From assembly GCF_030295425.1 (NCBI RefSeq), contig NZ_AP027081.1, positions 2,649,001 through 2,713,000 on the forward strand: 64,000 bases of DNA, given 5' to 3'. This stretch comes from Mesoterricola sediminis (GTDB lineage: Bacteria > Acidobacteriota > Holophagae > Holophagales > Holophagaceae). Under the pieces are notes generated by a model that was given only the letters and a program-made list of their open reading frames with translations, did not search any database and was not told the DNA's origin. A program made the translations under genes and the position numbers. Below are positions 24,745 through 31,993 of the stretch, one piece after another (the first letter of the stretch is position 1; the number at the start of each line of letters is the position of its first letter).

Positions 24745-25302
24745 ATGCCGATACCCCGCCCCCATCCCCTCCTCCCCGCCGCCGGGCTCCTCCTGGTGCT
24801 GGCCGCCTGCGGGGACCCGGCCCTGCCCCCCGGCGGGGACTTCACCCTGCAGGCCCCGGAGGGCGCCCTCGACACCCGGACGCTGCGCGGCTCGGCGCTC
24901 CTCGTGTGTTTCGGCTACGCCGCCTGCCCGGATCCGGTCCAGGCCCATGTGCGGGCCTGCGCCCAGGCCCTCCAGCGGTTGCCGGCCGACCAGCGCGCCC
25001 GGGTCCGGCTGCTCCTGGTGAGCAGCGATCCCTGGCGGGACACCCCGGCCCGCATGGGGGCCTACGCCGCCCTCCTGGATCCGGCCGTCACGGGCCTCAC
25101 GGGCGCCCCCGAGGTGGTGGCCGCGGTGGAGCGGGCCTTCGGGGCCCCGGCGGTCCGGGGTCCGGCGGGCCCCGACGGCGGCTACGACGTGACCCACAGC
25201 CGGCGCATCCACGTGGTGGATCCCCGGGGGCGCCTCGCCGCCGTGCTGCCCGCCAACGCGGGGCCTGACCGGGTGCTCTCGGCCCTCCGGCGGGTCCTGT
25301 GA
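24745..25302 (+). CDS. SCO1/SenC-like lipoprotein with incomplete CxxxC
   Basis: A 185-residue thioredoxin-fold lipoprotein. The signal peptide ends LLLVLAAC, a good lipobox. SCO proteins carry copper to cytochrome oxidase or act as thiol reductants, using CxxxC plus a distant His. Here the motif region is FGYAACPDPVQAH: C61 is present, but the second Cys is replaced by Val or Gln. The late His is kept (H151 in VTHSRRIHVVDP). Without both cysteines, copper binding would need another ligand (H68 or C73 are near). I chose ATG 24745 because the upstream frame is low-complexity and the lipoprotein signal begins here. It is the first gene of a seven-gene operon, overlapping the next by one base. 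Confidence 0.8.
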   Translation: MPIPRPHPLLPAAGLLLVLAACGDPALPPGGDFTLQAPEGALDTRTLRGSALLVCFGYAACPDPVQAHVRACAQALQRLPADQRARVRLLLVSSDPWRDTPARMGAYAALLDPAVTGLTGAPEVVAAVERAFGAPAVRGPAGPDGGYDVTHSRRIHVVDPRGRLAAVLPANAGPDRVLSALRRVL

Positions 25303-25595
25303 TGCCCCGGGCCACCGCCTGGACCCTGGGCCTCCTGGCCCTCCTGGCCTGCGCCGTGGGCCTGGCGTGGGCCGACGGTCCCCGTCTCGCCCGGCGAAGG
25401 GCGCCGGCCCGTGCGGCCACGGCGGCCTTCGTGGCCCGCCACCGGCTCACGGACCTGGCCCTCTTCACCGAAGCGCCCCACACCCGGCATCCGGGCCTGG
25501 CCCTGCCCCACGACGCCCTTCCCGACGACCCCCTGCCCCTGGATCGCCACCCCAGCGGCAGCCTGCTCCCGCCCCCCCATGCCACCCTGGATTGA
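25302..25595 (+). CDS. Small membrane-anchored periplasmic protein of the SCO/NosL cluster
   Basis: A 97-residue protein with one N-terminal hydrophobic helix (WTLGLLALLACAVGLAWA), then a periplasmic tail rich in His and Pro (PHTRHPGLALPHDALPDDPLPLDRHPSG). The histidines could hold a metal. ATG 25302 shares a base with the SCO stop (TGATG), and the 3' end overlaps the permease start by 17 bp, so it is embedded in the operon. No family recognised. Confidence 0.7.
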   Translation: MPRATAWTLGLLALLACAVGLAWADGPRLARRRAPARAATAAFVARHRLTDLALFTEAPHTRHPGLALPHDALPDDPLPLDRHPSGSLLPPPHATLD

Positions 25596-26712
25596 ACGCC
25601 ACCTCGGCTTCCTGGACCTTGCCCGGACCTCCCTCGCCCGCCGCTGGGGCCGCACCGCCGTCCTCCTCACGGTGCAGGCCCTGCTGGTCTTCCTGGTGGG
25701 ATCCCTCCTGCTCCTGGCCGCCGCCCTCCGCCAGGAGGCCGCCGCCGCGCTGGCGGGGGCCCCGGAGCTCATCCTGCAACGGCGCCTGGCCGGGGCGCCG
25801 GCGCCCGTGCCCCCGGACTACCTGGCGTCGGTCGGCCCCCTGCGCGGCCTGGCGTCCGCCGAAGGCCGCCTCTGGGGGCACCTGGCCGACCCGGGCACCG
25901 GCGCCACCCTCACTGTGCGGGTGCCCGGGACGCCCCTGGCCCCCGGCACCGTCCAGGTGGGGCCCACCCTCGCCGCCCTCCGCGGGTGGCGGGCCGGGGA
26001 CCGGATCGCCCTGCGGGACGCCAGCGGCGAGCCCCGCGTGTTCCAGGTGGCCGGCCTGCTGCCGGAGGCCGCGGCCCTGGCCAACGGCGACCTGGTCTTC
26101 ATGGGCGAGGCGGATTTCCGGACCTTCTTCCGCTACCCCGAGGGGCACTGGACGGACCTGGCCCTCGCCGCGGGCAACCCCCGGGAAGCCCGCACCCTCG
26201 CCACCAAGCTGACCCGCCTCCTCCCCGACGCCCGGGTGGTCCTCCGGGAGGATCTGATCCGGGCCTACGGCGCCGTCCTGGATTGGCGCCAGGGCCTGGC
26301 CCTGGCCGCCCTGGGGGGCGCCCTCCTGGCCTTCGCCATCCTCGCCTGGGACCGGGCCTCGGGCCTGTCCGCCGAGGAGCGCCGGGAACTGGCGGTCCTG
26401 CGGGCCCTGGGCTGGGACCCCGGCCACCTCATCGCCCTCAAGGCCTGGGAGGGCGCGCTGGGGTCCCTGGCCGCCTTCGCCGTCGGGTACGTCGGGGCCC
26501 ACGTCCATGTCTTCCATGCCGGAGGCCGCCTGCTGGAACCGGTCCTCCGGGGCTGGAGCCCCCTGCCCCCGCGCCTGGCGCTGATCCCCGCCGACACGGG
26601 CCCCGTCGTCCTCCTGCTCCTGGTGCTCACGGTGGCGCCCGCCGCCGCCGCGGCCCTCCTCCCCACCTGGCGCGCGGCCGCTTCCGAGCCGGCCGAGGGG
26701 ATGCAGCCATGA
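25579..26712 (+). CDS. FtsX/MacB-type ABC transporter permease
   Basis: A 377-residue inner-membrane protein. One helix lies near the N-terminus (VLLTVQALLVFLVGSLLLLAA), then a ~220-residue periplasmic domain, then three C-terminal helices. RRELAVLRALGWDPGHLIALKAWEGALG is the conserved cytoplasmic coupling region of FtsX/LolC/MacB permeases. These usually transmit ATP-driven motion to periplasmic partners rather than move small solutes. ATG 25579 overlaps the previous gene by 17 bp; ATGA overlap joins it to the ATPase. The partner is the gene that follows. Confidence 0.9.
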   Translation: MPPWIERHLGFLDLARTSLARRWGRTAVLLTVQALLVFLVGSLLLLAAALRQEAAAALAGAPELILQRRLAGAPAPVPPDYLASVGPLRGLASAEGRLWGHLADPGTGATLTVRVPGTPLAPGTVQVGPTLAALRGWRAGDRIALRDASGEPRVFQVAGLLPEAAALANGDLVFMGEADFRTFFRYPEGHWTDLALAAGNPREARTLATKLTRLLPDARVVLREDLIRAYGAVLDWRQGLALAALGGALLAFAILAWDRASGLSAEERRELAVLRALGWDPGHLIALKAWEGALGSLAAFAVGYVGAHVHVFHAGGRLLEPVLRGWSPLPPRLALIPADTGPVVLLLLVLTVAPAAAAALLPTWRAAASEPAEGMQP

Positions 26713-27383
26713 TCACCCTCGCCGGCGTCAGCAAAGCCTTCCATCCGGGCACCCCGGCGGAACACTGGGCCCTCCGGGACGTGGACCTGGCCCTGGAGCC
26801 CGGCCAGGTGACCGTGCTCACCGGCCCCAGCGGCGCGGGGAAGACCACCCTCCTGCTCTTGGCGGGCTGCCTGGCCAGGCCCACCTCCGGCCGGGTGCTT
26901 TTCCGGGGCGAGCCCATCTCCCACCTGGGCGAGCGCTTCCTGGCGGAGACCCGGAACCGGCACATCGGCTTCGTATTCCAGCAGTTCAACCTCCTCCCCG
27001 GCCGGTCGGCCCTCCAGAACGTCCTGCTTCCGGCCGTGCCCCTGGGCACCCCCTGGCGGGCCCGCCTGGACCGGGCCCAGGGCCTCCTGGAGACCCTGCA
27101 GGTGGGTCACCGGGCCCACGCCGAGGCCTCCCGCCTCTCCTCGGGGGAGCAGCAGCGGGTGGCCATCGCCCGGGCCCTCATGAACGACCCGGAGATCCTC
27201 CTGGCCGACGAGCCCACCGCCAACTTGGACGCCGCGGCGGCGGAGCGCTTCGTGGACCTCCTCGCCCGCCTCCACACCCGGGGCCGGACCCTCCTCCTCT
27301 CCAGCCACGACCCCCGGCTCGTGGCGAGCGGCGTCGCACACCGCACCCTCCGGCTCGCGGACGGGCGCCTGGAGGAGGCCTGA
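26709..27383 (+). CDS. LolD/MacB-type ABC transporter ATPase
   Basis: A 224-residue ATPase with all motifs: Walker A GPSGAGKT (39-46), Q-loop FVFQQFNLLP near 95, signature LSSGEQQRVAIARAL near 140, Walker B ILLADEPTANLD near 163, and switch His in LLLSSHDPRL. Length and the FNLLPGRSALQNVLLP region place it with LolD, MacB and FtsE. It powers the adjacent FtsX-type permease. Start codon overlaps the permease stop (ATGA) and its own stop overlaps the next gene by one base (TGATG). Confidence 0.93.
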   Translation: MITLAGVSKAFHPGTPAEHWALRDVDLALEPGQVTVLTGPSGAGKTTLLLLAGCLARPTSGRVLFRGEPISHLGERFLAETRNRHIGFVFQQFNLLPGRSALQNVLLPAVPLGTPWRARLDRAQGLLETLQVGHRAHAEASRLSSGEQQRVAIARALMNDPEILLADEPTANLDAAAAERFVDLLARLHTRGRTLLLSSHDPRLVASGVAHRTLRLADGRLEEA

Positions 27384-28378
27384 TGCTCCTCCGGCCCCTG
27401 GCCCTCGCCGTGCTCGCGGCCGCCCTCACCGGGACCCTGCTCCTGGGGGCGGCCCTGCCCCATGCCTGGCGGGTGCTCCGGCGGTGGAACCCCGCGGACG
27501 CCGGCGAGGCCCAGGTGCGGCTGGAGCGGGACACCTGGCTCTTCCCCCCCCTGGCCGCCTTTGCCCTGGCCCTCCAGGCCCTGGCCCTGCCCCTCTTCCT
27601 GCTGGACGCGGACCGGGCTGCCGCCCTGTTGCCCGGCGCCATGTGCGCGGTGGGCACGCTCCGGGCCAGCGCCCTCGGCTTCCCCGCCCTCTTCACGCAC
27701 CTGGCGCTGGTCCTCCTGGGGAGCGTCTGGCTGGCCCTCCACCGGATCGACGCCCGCACCCCGGGCGCGCCCCTGGCCCGGCCCCTGGCGGCCCTCCTGG
27801 GGGTCCTGGCCCCCCTGCAGGCGGCGGTCCTGGGCCTCCAGGCGGCCTTCTACGCGGACCTCGACCCGGCCCGGGTGACCTCCTGCTGCCAGACCCTCTT
27901 CGACCCCGCCACGGGCACGGCCGCGGGTGGGCTGGCGGCGTGGGCCCCGGGCCGCGCCCTGCCCGCCTTCATCGGGGCCCTCCTCCTGGCCGCGGCCCTG
28001 GCCTTCGCCTGCCTGCGCAAGCCCGCCCTGGGCCTCTGGGCGGCCCTGGCGGGCCTGGCCGCCGCGGCCGTGGCCTGCGCGGGCATCACCTCCTTCCTCG
28101 GCCCCTACGTGTACGAACTGCCCGGTCACCACTGCCCCTTCTGCCTCCTCCAGCCGGAGTACGCCCGCGTGGGCTGGCTCCTCTACCCGCCCCTCCTGGG
28201 CGCCACGGCCGCCGCCCTGGCCCTGGGCGCCCTGCACCCCCTCCGCGGCCGCTTCCAGGCTGCGCCGGCGGCGGCGGCCACGGCCCGCCGCCTCGCCTGG
28301 ACCGCGGGGCTGGGCTTCCTGGCCTTCCTCGTCCTGTCCCTGGTCCTGATCGGGCGCTCCCGCCTGATCCTGCTCTGA
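27383..28378 (+). CDS. Polytopic membrane protein with paired cysteines (DsbB/VKOR-like feature)
   Basis: A 331-residue inner-membrane protein with about eight hydrophobic helices. Two cysteine sites stand out: SCCQTLF (C168, C169) in a loop and HHCPFCLLQPEY (C251, C254) near a membrane boundary. The latter resembles the CPFC/CxxC sites of DsbB- and VKOR-type thiol oxidoreductases, but the overall pattern is not one I can assign. With neighbouring SCO-like and NosL proteins, it may pass electrons or metal across the membrane. It is coupled by overlap to the ATPase upstream and followed 7 bp later by nosL-like genes. Confidence 0.75.
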   Translation: MLLRPLALAVLAAALTGTLLLGAALPHAWRVLRRWNPADAGEAQVRLERDTWLFPPLAAFALALQALALPLFLLDADRAAALLPGAMCAVGTLRASALGFPALFTHLALVLLGSVWLALHRIDARTPGAPLARPLAALLGVLAPLQAAVLGLQAAFYADLDPARVTSCCQTLFDPATGTAAGGLAAWAPGRALPAFIGALLLAAALAFACLRKPALGLWAALAGLAAAAVACAGITSFLGPYVYELPGHHCPFCLLQPEYARVGWLLYPPLLGATAAALALGALHPLRGRFQAAPAAAATARRLAWTAGLGFLAFLVLSLVLIGRSRLILL

Positions 28379-28385
28379 GGTGCCC

Positions 28386-28931
28386 ATGCGCTCCCTCGCC
28401 ATCCTCGCCTTGTTGGCCCTTCCCTTGACCGCCCAGACCCCCTCGGCCCCGCCCGCCGCCGCGGCCCCCGCCGACGACCTGGCCCGGCACCCCCGCTGCG
28501 GGTTCTGCGGCATGGACCGGACGCGCTTCAGCGCCACCCGCATGCTGGTGGTGTACGCGGACGGCCACACCGAAGGCACCTGCTCCCTTCATTGCGCCGC
28601 CCTCGGCCTGGCCCTGAACCTGGACCGGGAGCCCGCCCGCCTGTGGGTCGGCGATCAGGGCGCCGGCACGGACCCCCGGCCCCTCCTGGACGCGGAGCAG
28701 GCCACCTTCCTCCTGGGCAGCCGCTTACCCGGCGTCATGACCGCCGTGAGCAAGGCGGCCTTCGCCTCCCGGGACGCGGCCCTCCGGGCCCAGGCGGCCC
28801 AGGGTGGGGAGCTGGCGACCTTCGAGCAGGCCCTCCAGGCCGCCTACGCGGACATGGCCAAGGATGTGGCCCGCATCCGCAAAATGCGGGCGGAGCGCAA
28901 GCGCCACGCCCAGCCCGCGGCCAAGCCATGA
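28386..28931 (+). CDS. NosL-family lipoprotein-like copper chaperone, first copy
   Basis: A 181-residue exported protein. The signal peptide ends near ALPLTAQ. HPRCGFCGMDRTRF (C38, C41, M43) is the copper site of NosL, and GHTEGTCSLHCAAL adds two more cysteines and a His. NosL binds Cu(I) for nitrous oxide reductase assembly, but NosL-like proteins also occur without nosZ, and none is in this window. A long charged helical tail (ADMAKDVARIRKMRAERKRH) extends beyond the NosL domain. ATG 28386 has GAGG 5 bases upstream. ATGA overlap joins it to the second copy. Confidence 0.87.
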   Translation: MRSLAILALLALPLTAQTPSAPPAAAAPADDLARHPRCGFCGMDRTRFSATRMLVVYADGHTEGTCSLHCAALGLALNLDREPARLWVGDQGAGTDPRPLLDAEQATFLLGSRLPGVMTAVSKAAFASRDAALRAQAAQGGELATFEQALQAAYADMAKDVARIRKMRAERKRHAQPAAKP

Positions 28932-29395
28932 GGCGCCTCGCCGCCTTCGTCGCCAGCGCCGTGCTCCTGGCGGACCCCGGGCCGCCCCCCGTGGGACCCA
29001 AGGCCGCCTGCCCCGTCTGCGGCATGCGGGTCACCCCGCACGGGGCCTGGGTGGCGTCCCTCACCTGGCAGGACGGCAGCGCCTCCCACTTCGATGGCGC
29101 CAAGGACCTGTTCAAGTTCCTCGCCGCTCCCGCCCGGTACCTCCCCGGCCGGAAGCGGGAGGCCGTGGCCGCCCTCCACGTGCGGGAGTACTACGGCCTG
29201 AAGCCCATCCGCGCCGAGGCGGCCTGGTACGTCGTGGGCTCCGACACCCTCGGGCCCATGGGCCACGAACTCGTGCCCCTGGCGACGGAGGCCGACGCCC
29301 GCGAGTTCCTCCGGGACCACGGCGGCCGCCGCATCCTCCGCTTCCCCCAGGTCGACGCCGCGGTCCTGGCGGGGCTGGACGCCGGAAGGTTCTGA
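28928..29395 (+). CDS. NosL-family copper-binding protein, second copy
   Basis: A 155-residue exported protein with a short signal region and the NosL site ACPVCGMRVTPHGAW (C28, C31, M33). YYGLKPIRAEAAWYVVGSDTLGPMGHELVPL is the late conserved block of NosL, with Met and His suited to copper. It lacks the first copy's extra cysteines and helical tail, so the two are diverged paralogues. ATGA overlap with the first copy; it ends the operon, facing a minus-strand gene 13 bp away. Confidence 0.87.
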   Translation: MRRLAAFVASAVLLADPGPPPVGPKAACPVCGMRVTPHGAWVASLTWQDGSASHFDGAKDLFKFLAAPARYLPGRKREAVAALHVREYYGLKPIRAEAAWYVVGSDTLGPMGHELVPLATEADAREFLRDHGGRRILRFPQVDAAVLAGLDAGRF

Positions 29396-29408
29396 GCCGG
29401 GAATCGGA

Positions 29409-30035
29409 TCACCTTTCAAGGTTGCAGAATTCAGCCAGTTTCCTGGCCGCATCCCTGGCGGGATTTCCAGCCGGGAATGCGGCCTCAACGGACATTTTCG
29501 AATAGGGTGAAGCCCGGATTTTCACCGCTACGGCTTCTGATCCAGCGACAAGTTTACGAATGATTTTGATCATTTTCTGGTGCGGCACATCCCCCGCCAT
29601 GGCAATGAACCCGAGGGCAGAGCCATCCACATCGGGGAGGCCGCACTTCCTCATCACAATGCCACTGAATTTCGCAACATAGGGTTCCGGCCCCTCGACC
29701 CGGACCTCCAGCAGGGCTTGACGCTCATTCTGCGCGTTCATCCGGAAGTCATCCCAGGGAAAGGCCGGATGCTTTGACCTCAATGCATTCACGTTTCCAA
29801 TATAAAGGCTCATCCCGAGGACATGCGAAGTGGCATGGCTGCCATAGATCACAAGCGCGGAATCCAGGTATCCGTTTCGCGTTTTCAATTTTCCCCGAAC
29901 CCAGATCTGGCGCAGGGACGCCGATTCAATGCCCTTTTCCCTGGGAGCTGCGAACGCCCAGCCTTCCTCCCCCAGGCCCGGGATCGAGAACGTTAGCATC
30001 ATCAATAGGACTATGATTTTATCCATGTGATTCAA
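29409..30035 (-). CDS. Hypothetical exported protein, lower-GC
   Basis: A 208-residue protein of unknown function. TTG 30035 has GGAG 4 bases upstream; ATG 30026 (MDKIIVLLMM) is the alternative with a poor site. Hydrophobic residues to about 20 look like a signal peptide. The middle (LDSALVIYGSHATSHVLGMSLYIG) and the single Cys region (GIVMRKCGLPDVDG) match nothing I recognise. Its codon use is less GC-rich than the NosL operon it faces, like the metalloprotease pair at the left edge, so it may be acquired. The insertion element begins 164 bp upstream. Confidence 0.6.
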   Translation of the reverse strand: MNHMDKIIVLLMMLTFSIPGLGEEGWAFAAPREKGIESASLRQIWVRGKLKTRNGYLDSALVIYGSHATSHVLGMSLYIGNVNALRSKHPAFPWDDFRMNAQNERQALLEVRVEGPEPYVAKFSGIVMRKCGLPDVDGSALGFIAMAGDVPHQKMIKIIRKLVAGSEAVAVKIRASPYSKMSVEAAFPAGNPARDAARKLAEFCNLER

Positions 30036-30286
30036 GGGTCTCCAGGCAAGGAGTCATGGCTATACGACGCCCGGTGATCAAGCGTTACATCATTATAATT
30101 ATTTGAATTCCGGGCGCACCCATCCGGGCCTCGCCCTGTACCGGCCCTTGGATTCCCGCATCCTGAGGCGCGGTTCCTCCCGATCGCAGCTTCGCTAGGC
30201 TGTGTTCGGAATCTATAGATTAGATAAATAGTTAACTTGTACTCATACGTAAAGGCTCGTACACCACGAATTTTCCTGGGGTAACG

Positions 30287-31041
30287 ATGCCGAGACGTTT
30301 CCTGACCGATGCCATGTGGGCAAAGCTTGAACCGCTCCTTCCGCCAGAGCGTGGAGGGATGGGGCGATCCCGTCACCCCAACCGTCCCATGGTGGAGGCG
30401 ATCCCGTGGAGGCACAGGACTGGGGCGCCGTGGAGGGACCTGCCGGAGGAATTTGGACCTTGGACAAGCGTGTACACGCGATTTGAGGCCTGGACCAAGC
30501 GCGGCGTGTGGCAAAGGATCCTGGAGCTCCTGCGCAAGGAAGCCGACCTGGAGTGGGTCATGCCGGATGGCACCATCATTCGCGCTCATCAACCTTCAGC
30601 AGGCAAAAGGGGGGGCTCTGGAACCAGGCGCTCGGACGATCTCGGGGTGGATGCTCGACCAAGATCCATTTGATCTGCGATGCCCACGGTAATCCTTTGG
30701 ATTTCATGGTCACTCCGGGGCAAGCCCATGGAAGCCGGTCTGCTGAAGGATTGCTGTGCGGTTGGCAGGCAGAGTACGTGTTCGGAGATCGGGCCTACGA
30801 TGGGAACCCGGTAAGGAAGGCGATCGAGGCCATGGGTGCGACAGCCGTCATCCCACCTCATCCCCGGCGCAAGAATCCGGCGGCCTGGGTCTCACACCTA
30901 TACAAGGCCCGCCATGCCATCGAGCATGGGTTCGCCAAGCTCAAACAGTTCAGGGCGCTGGCCACCAGGTTCGACAAAACGGCGCGAAGTTTCTCAGCCC
31001 AGGTGGCTTTGGCCTGCATCGTGATCTGGCTGAGGCTATGA
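30287..31041 (+). CDS. IS5-family transposase, copy 1 (orfAB by -1 frameshift)
   Basis: OrfA (30287-30673, N-terminal MPRRFLTDAMWAKLEPLLPP) holds the DNA-binding part and first catalytic Asp (VMPDGTIIRAH). OrfB continues in the -1 frame to 31041 with the second Asp in VFGDRAYDGN and the Glu in KARHAIEHGFAKLKQFR. The switch is at the run CAAAAGGGGGGG (about 30603-30614), an A4G7 slippery site seen in IS427-type members. Fusion would be about 250 residues. The second copy at 51734 has the same site and the same shift, so this is programmed frameshifting or slippage, not decay. Confidence 0.9.
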
Positions 31042-31074
31042 GCGGAGGGTGACAAGCGTTCCGGATCCTCATTG

Positions 31075-31127
31075 ATCCTATGAAACGCGGAGGCGCGGAG
31101 GATCTCGCAGAGGGTCGCGGAGGAAAG
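31075..31127. repeat. GxxExxY cassette left inverted repeat, copy 1
   Basis: About 52 bp beginning ATCCTATGAAACGCGGAGGC, rich in CGCGGAGG blocks. The inverse with few differences lies at 31254-31307. The pair frames the GxxExxY remnant. Confidence 0.8.
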
Positions 31128-31253
31128 CGCTCCTGGAACCTGCCCCTGGATATCGAGTGGAGGGGGCTTGTGGTTGAGCGGGCCTACCGGCTGGATTTGC
31201 TGGTTGACGACCTCGTGGTCGTGGAGGCTAAGGCGGAATGGAGAGGGCTTGAT
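31128..31253 (+). pseudogene. GxxExxY gene remnant, copy 1 (two internal deletions)
   Basis: Only the middle of the gene is left: from CTGGATATCGAGTGG to GTGGAGGCTAAGGCGG, encoding LDIEWRGLVVERAYRLDLLVDD and VVVEAKA, identical to the intact copy. About 217 bp before it (start codon, GxxExxY motif) and about 130 bp after it are missing. The PD-(D/E)xK-like residues survive, but no functional product is likely. The flanking inverted repeats are kept. Confidence 0.85.
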
Positions 31254-31307
31254 CCTTTCTCCGCGAGCCTCAGCGAGATCCTCCGCGCCTCCGCGTTCCA
31301 ATAGGAT
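31254..31307. repeat. GxxExxY cassette right inverted repeat, copy 1
   Basis: Inverse of 31075-31127. It ends ...CGCGTTCCAATAGGAT and matches over about 50 bp with a handful of changes. Confidence 0.8.
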
Positions 31308-31420
31308 GCTGCGAATGCGCGGCGCCATCAGGCACTGCAGCACAGACTCACTATTCCAGCTCCTCCATGCTCCGGCACGGATGGGTATTAGCCATTACTA
31401 TCCTAGATTACGAACACACC

Positions 31421-31903
31421 CTAGGCGAAGAAGAACGGCGCCTCCAGGTCCTCGGCCTGCATCACCTGGACGAGGGTGCGCAGGGCCCCGCGGAGGGTCT
31501 CCACCTGCTCCCGCTCCAGGGCCTCCAGGCCGGCCAGGAGGTGGCCCTGGGCCGGATGGGGCGCGGCGATGAGGAGGGCCTCGCCCCGGGGGGTGGGGAC
31601 CAGGGACACCCGTCGCCGGTCGGCGGGATCCGGGTTCCGGACCACCAGGCCCTTGAGGACGAGGCGGTCCACCACGCCCACGACGGTGCTGGGGTCCAGC
31701 TTCATGCGGGCGGCCAGGTCCTTCAGGGCGCAGGGGCCGCTCCGGCCCAGCTCCCACAGGGCCCAGAGCTGGGGACCGGTGAGCCCGAAGCGGCGCTCCA
31801 CGGACCGGGAGTAGGTCTCCAGGGCCTTAACGACCAGGCGGAGGTCCTGCATGCAGGCCTGGACGAGCTCGTGCTGGGTTTCGACGGCGGATTCCGTGGG
31901 CAT
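31421..31903 (-). CDS. MarR-family regulator diverging from the TolB-like gene
   Basis: A 160-residue winged-helix regulator. The recognition region reads LKDLAARMKLDPSTVVGVVDRLVLKGLVVR, and the wing NPDPADRRRVSLVPTPRGEALL is typical MarR. I prefer ATG 31903 to TTG 31939 because an operator-like inverted repeat (31913-31930) lies between them and would otherwise be inside the gene. The stop codon TAG is the CTAG target of the IS5-family insertion, so the gene ends exactly at the element. The pre-insertion sequence would also have stopped there. It probably represses itself and the divergent TolB-like gene. Confidence 0.87.
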   Translation of the reverse strand: MPTESAVETQHELVQACMQDLRLVVKALETYSRSVERRFGLTGPQLWALWELGRSGPCALKDLAARMKLDPSTVVGVVDRLVLKGLVVRNPDPADRRRVSLVPTPRGEALLIAAPHPAQGHLLAGLEALEREQVETLRGALRTLVQVMQAEDLEAPFFFA

Positions 31904-31912
31904 GGGGAACAG

Positions 31913-31930
31913 TTTGTATTGCAAATCAAA
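31913..31930. promoter_or_regulatory. MarR operator candidate TTTGTATTGCAAATCAAA
   Basis: Imperfect 18-base palindrome (7 of 9 pairs), 9 bp upstream of the MarR start and about 65 bp before the divergent gene. It is AT-rich against a GC-rich background, so both operator and promoter may lie here. Confidence 0.5.
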
Positions 31931-31993
31931 TTTCGGCAACGTACGGTGGAATGGGCGTGGGCTGTCCCGCGCCCCTTCCTGGACAGGCTCCCC

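Larger units (their letters stand above)
30199..31420 (+). mobile_element. IS5-family element, copy 1, carrying a deleted GxxExxY gene
   Basis: The ends GCTGTGTTCGGAATCTA (30199) and its inverted partner TAGATTACGAACACACC (31404-31420) match at 15 of 17. CTAG flanks both sides (30195-30198 and 31421-31424), the YTAR-type target duplication of IS5 relatives. Inside are orfA/orfB transposase and a GxxExxY remnant framed by its own inverted repeats. It is the same element as 51646-53212 but 345 bp shorter. The insertion site was a small hairpin (CTTCGC-TAG-GCGAAG before insertion), and the right-hand CTAG supplies the stop codon of the neighbouring MarR gene. Confidence 0.93.

Noticed and set aside
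28386-29395. Nitrous oxide reductase operon
   Set aside because: NosL-like proteins are present but nosZ, nosR and nosD are absent from the window.
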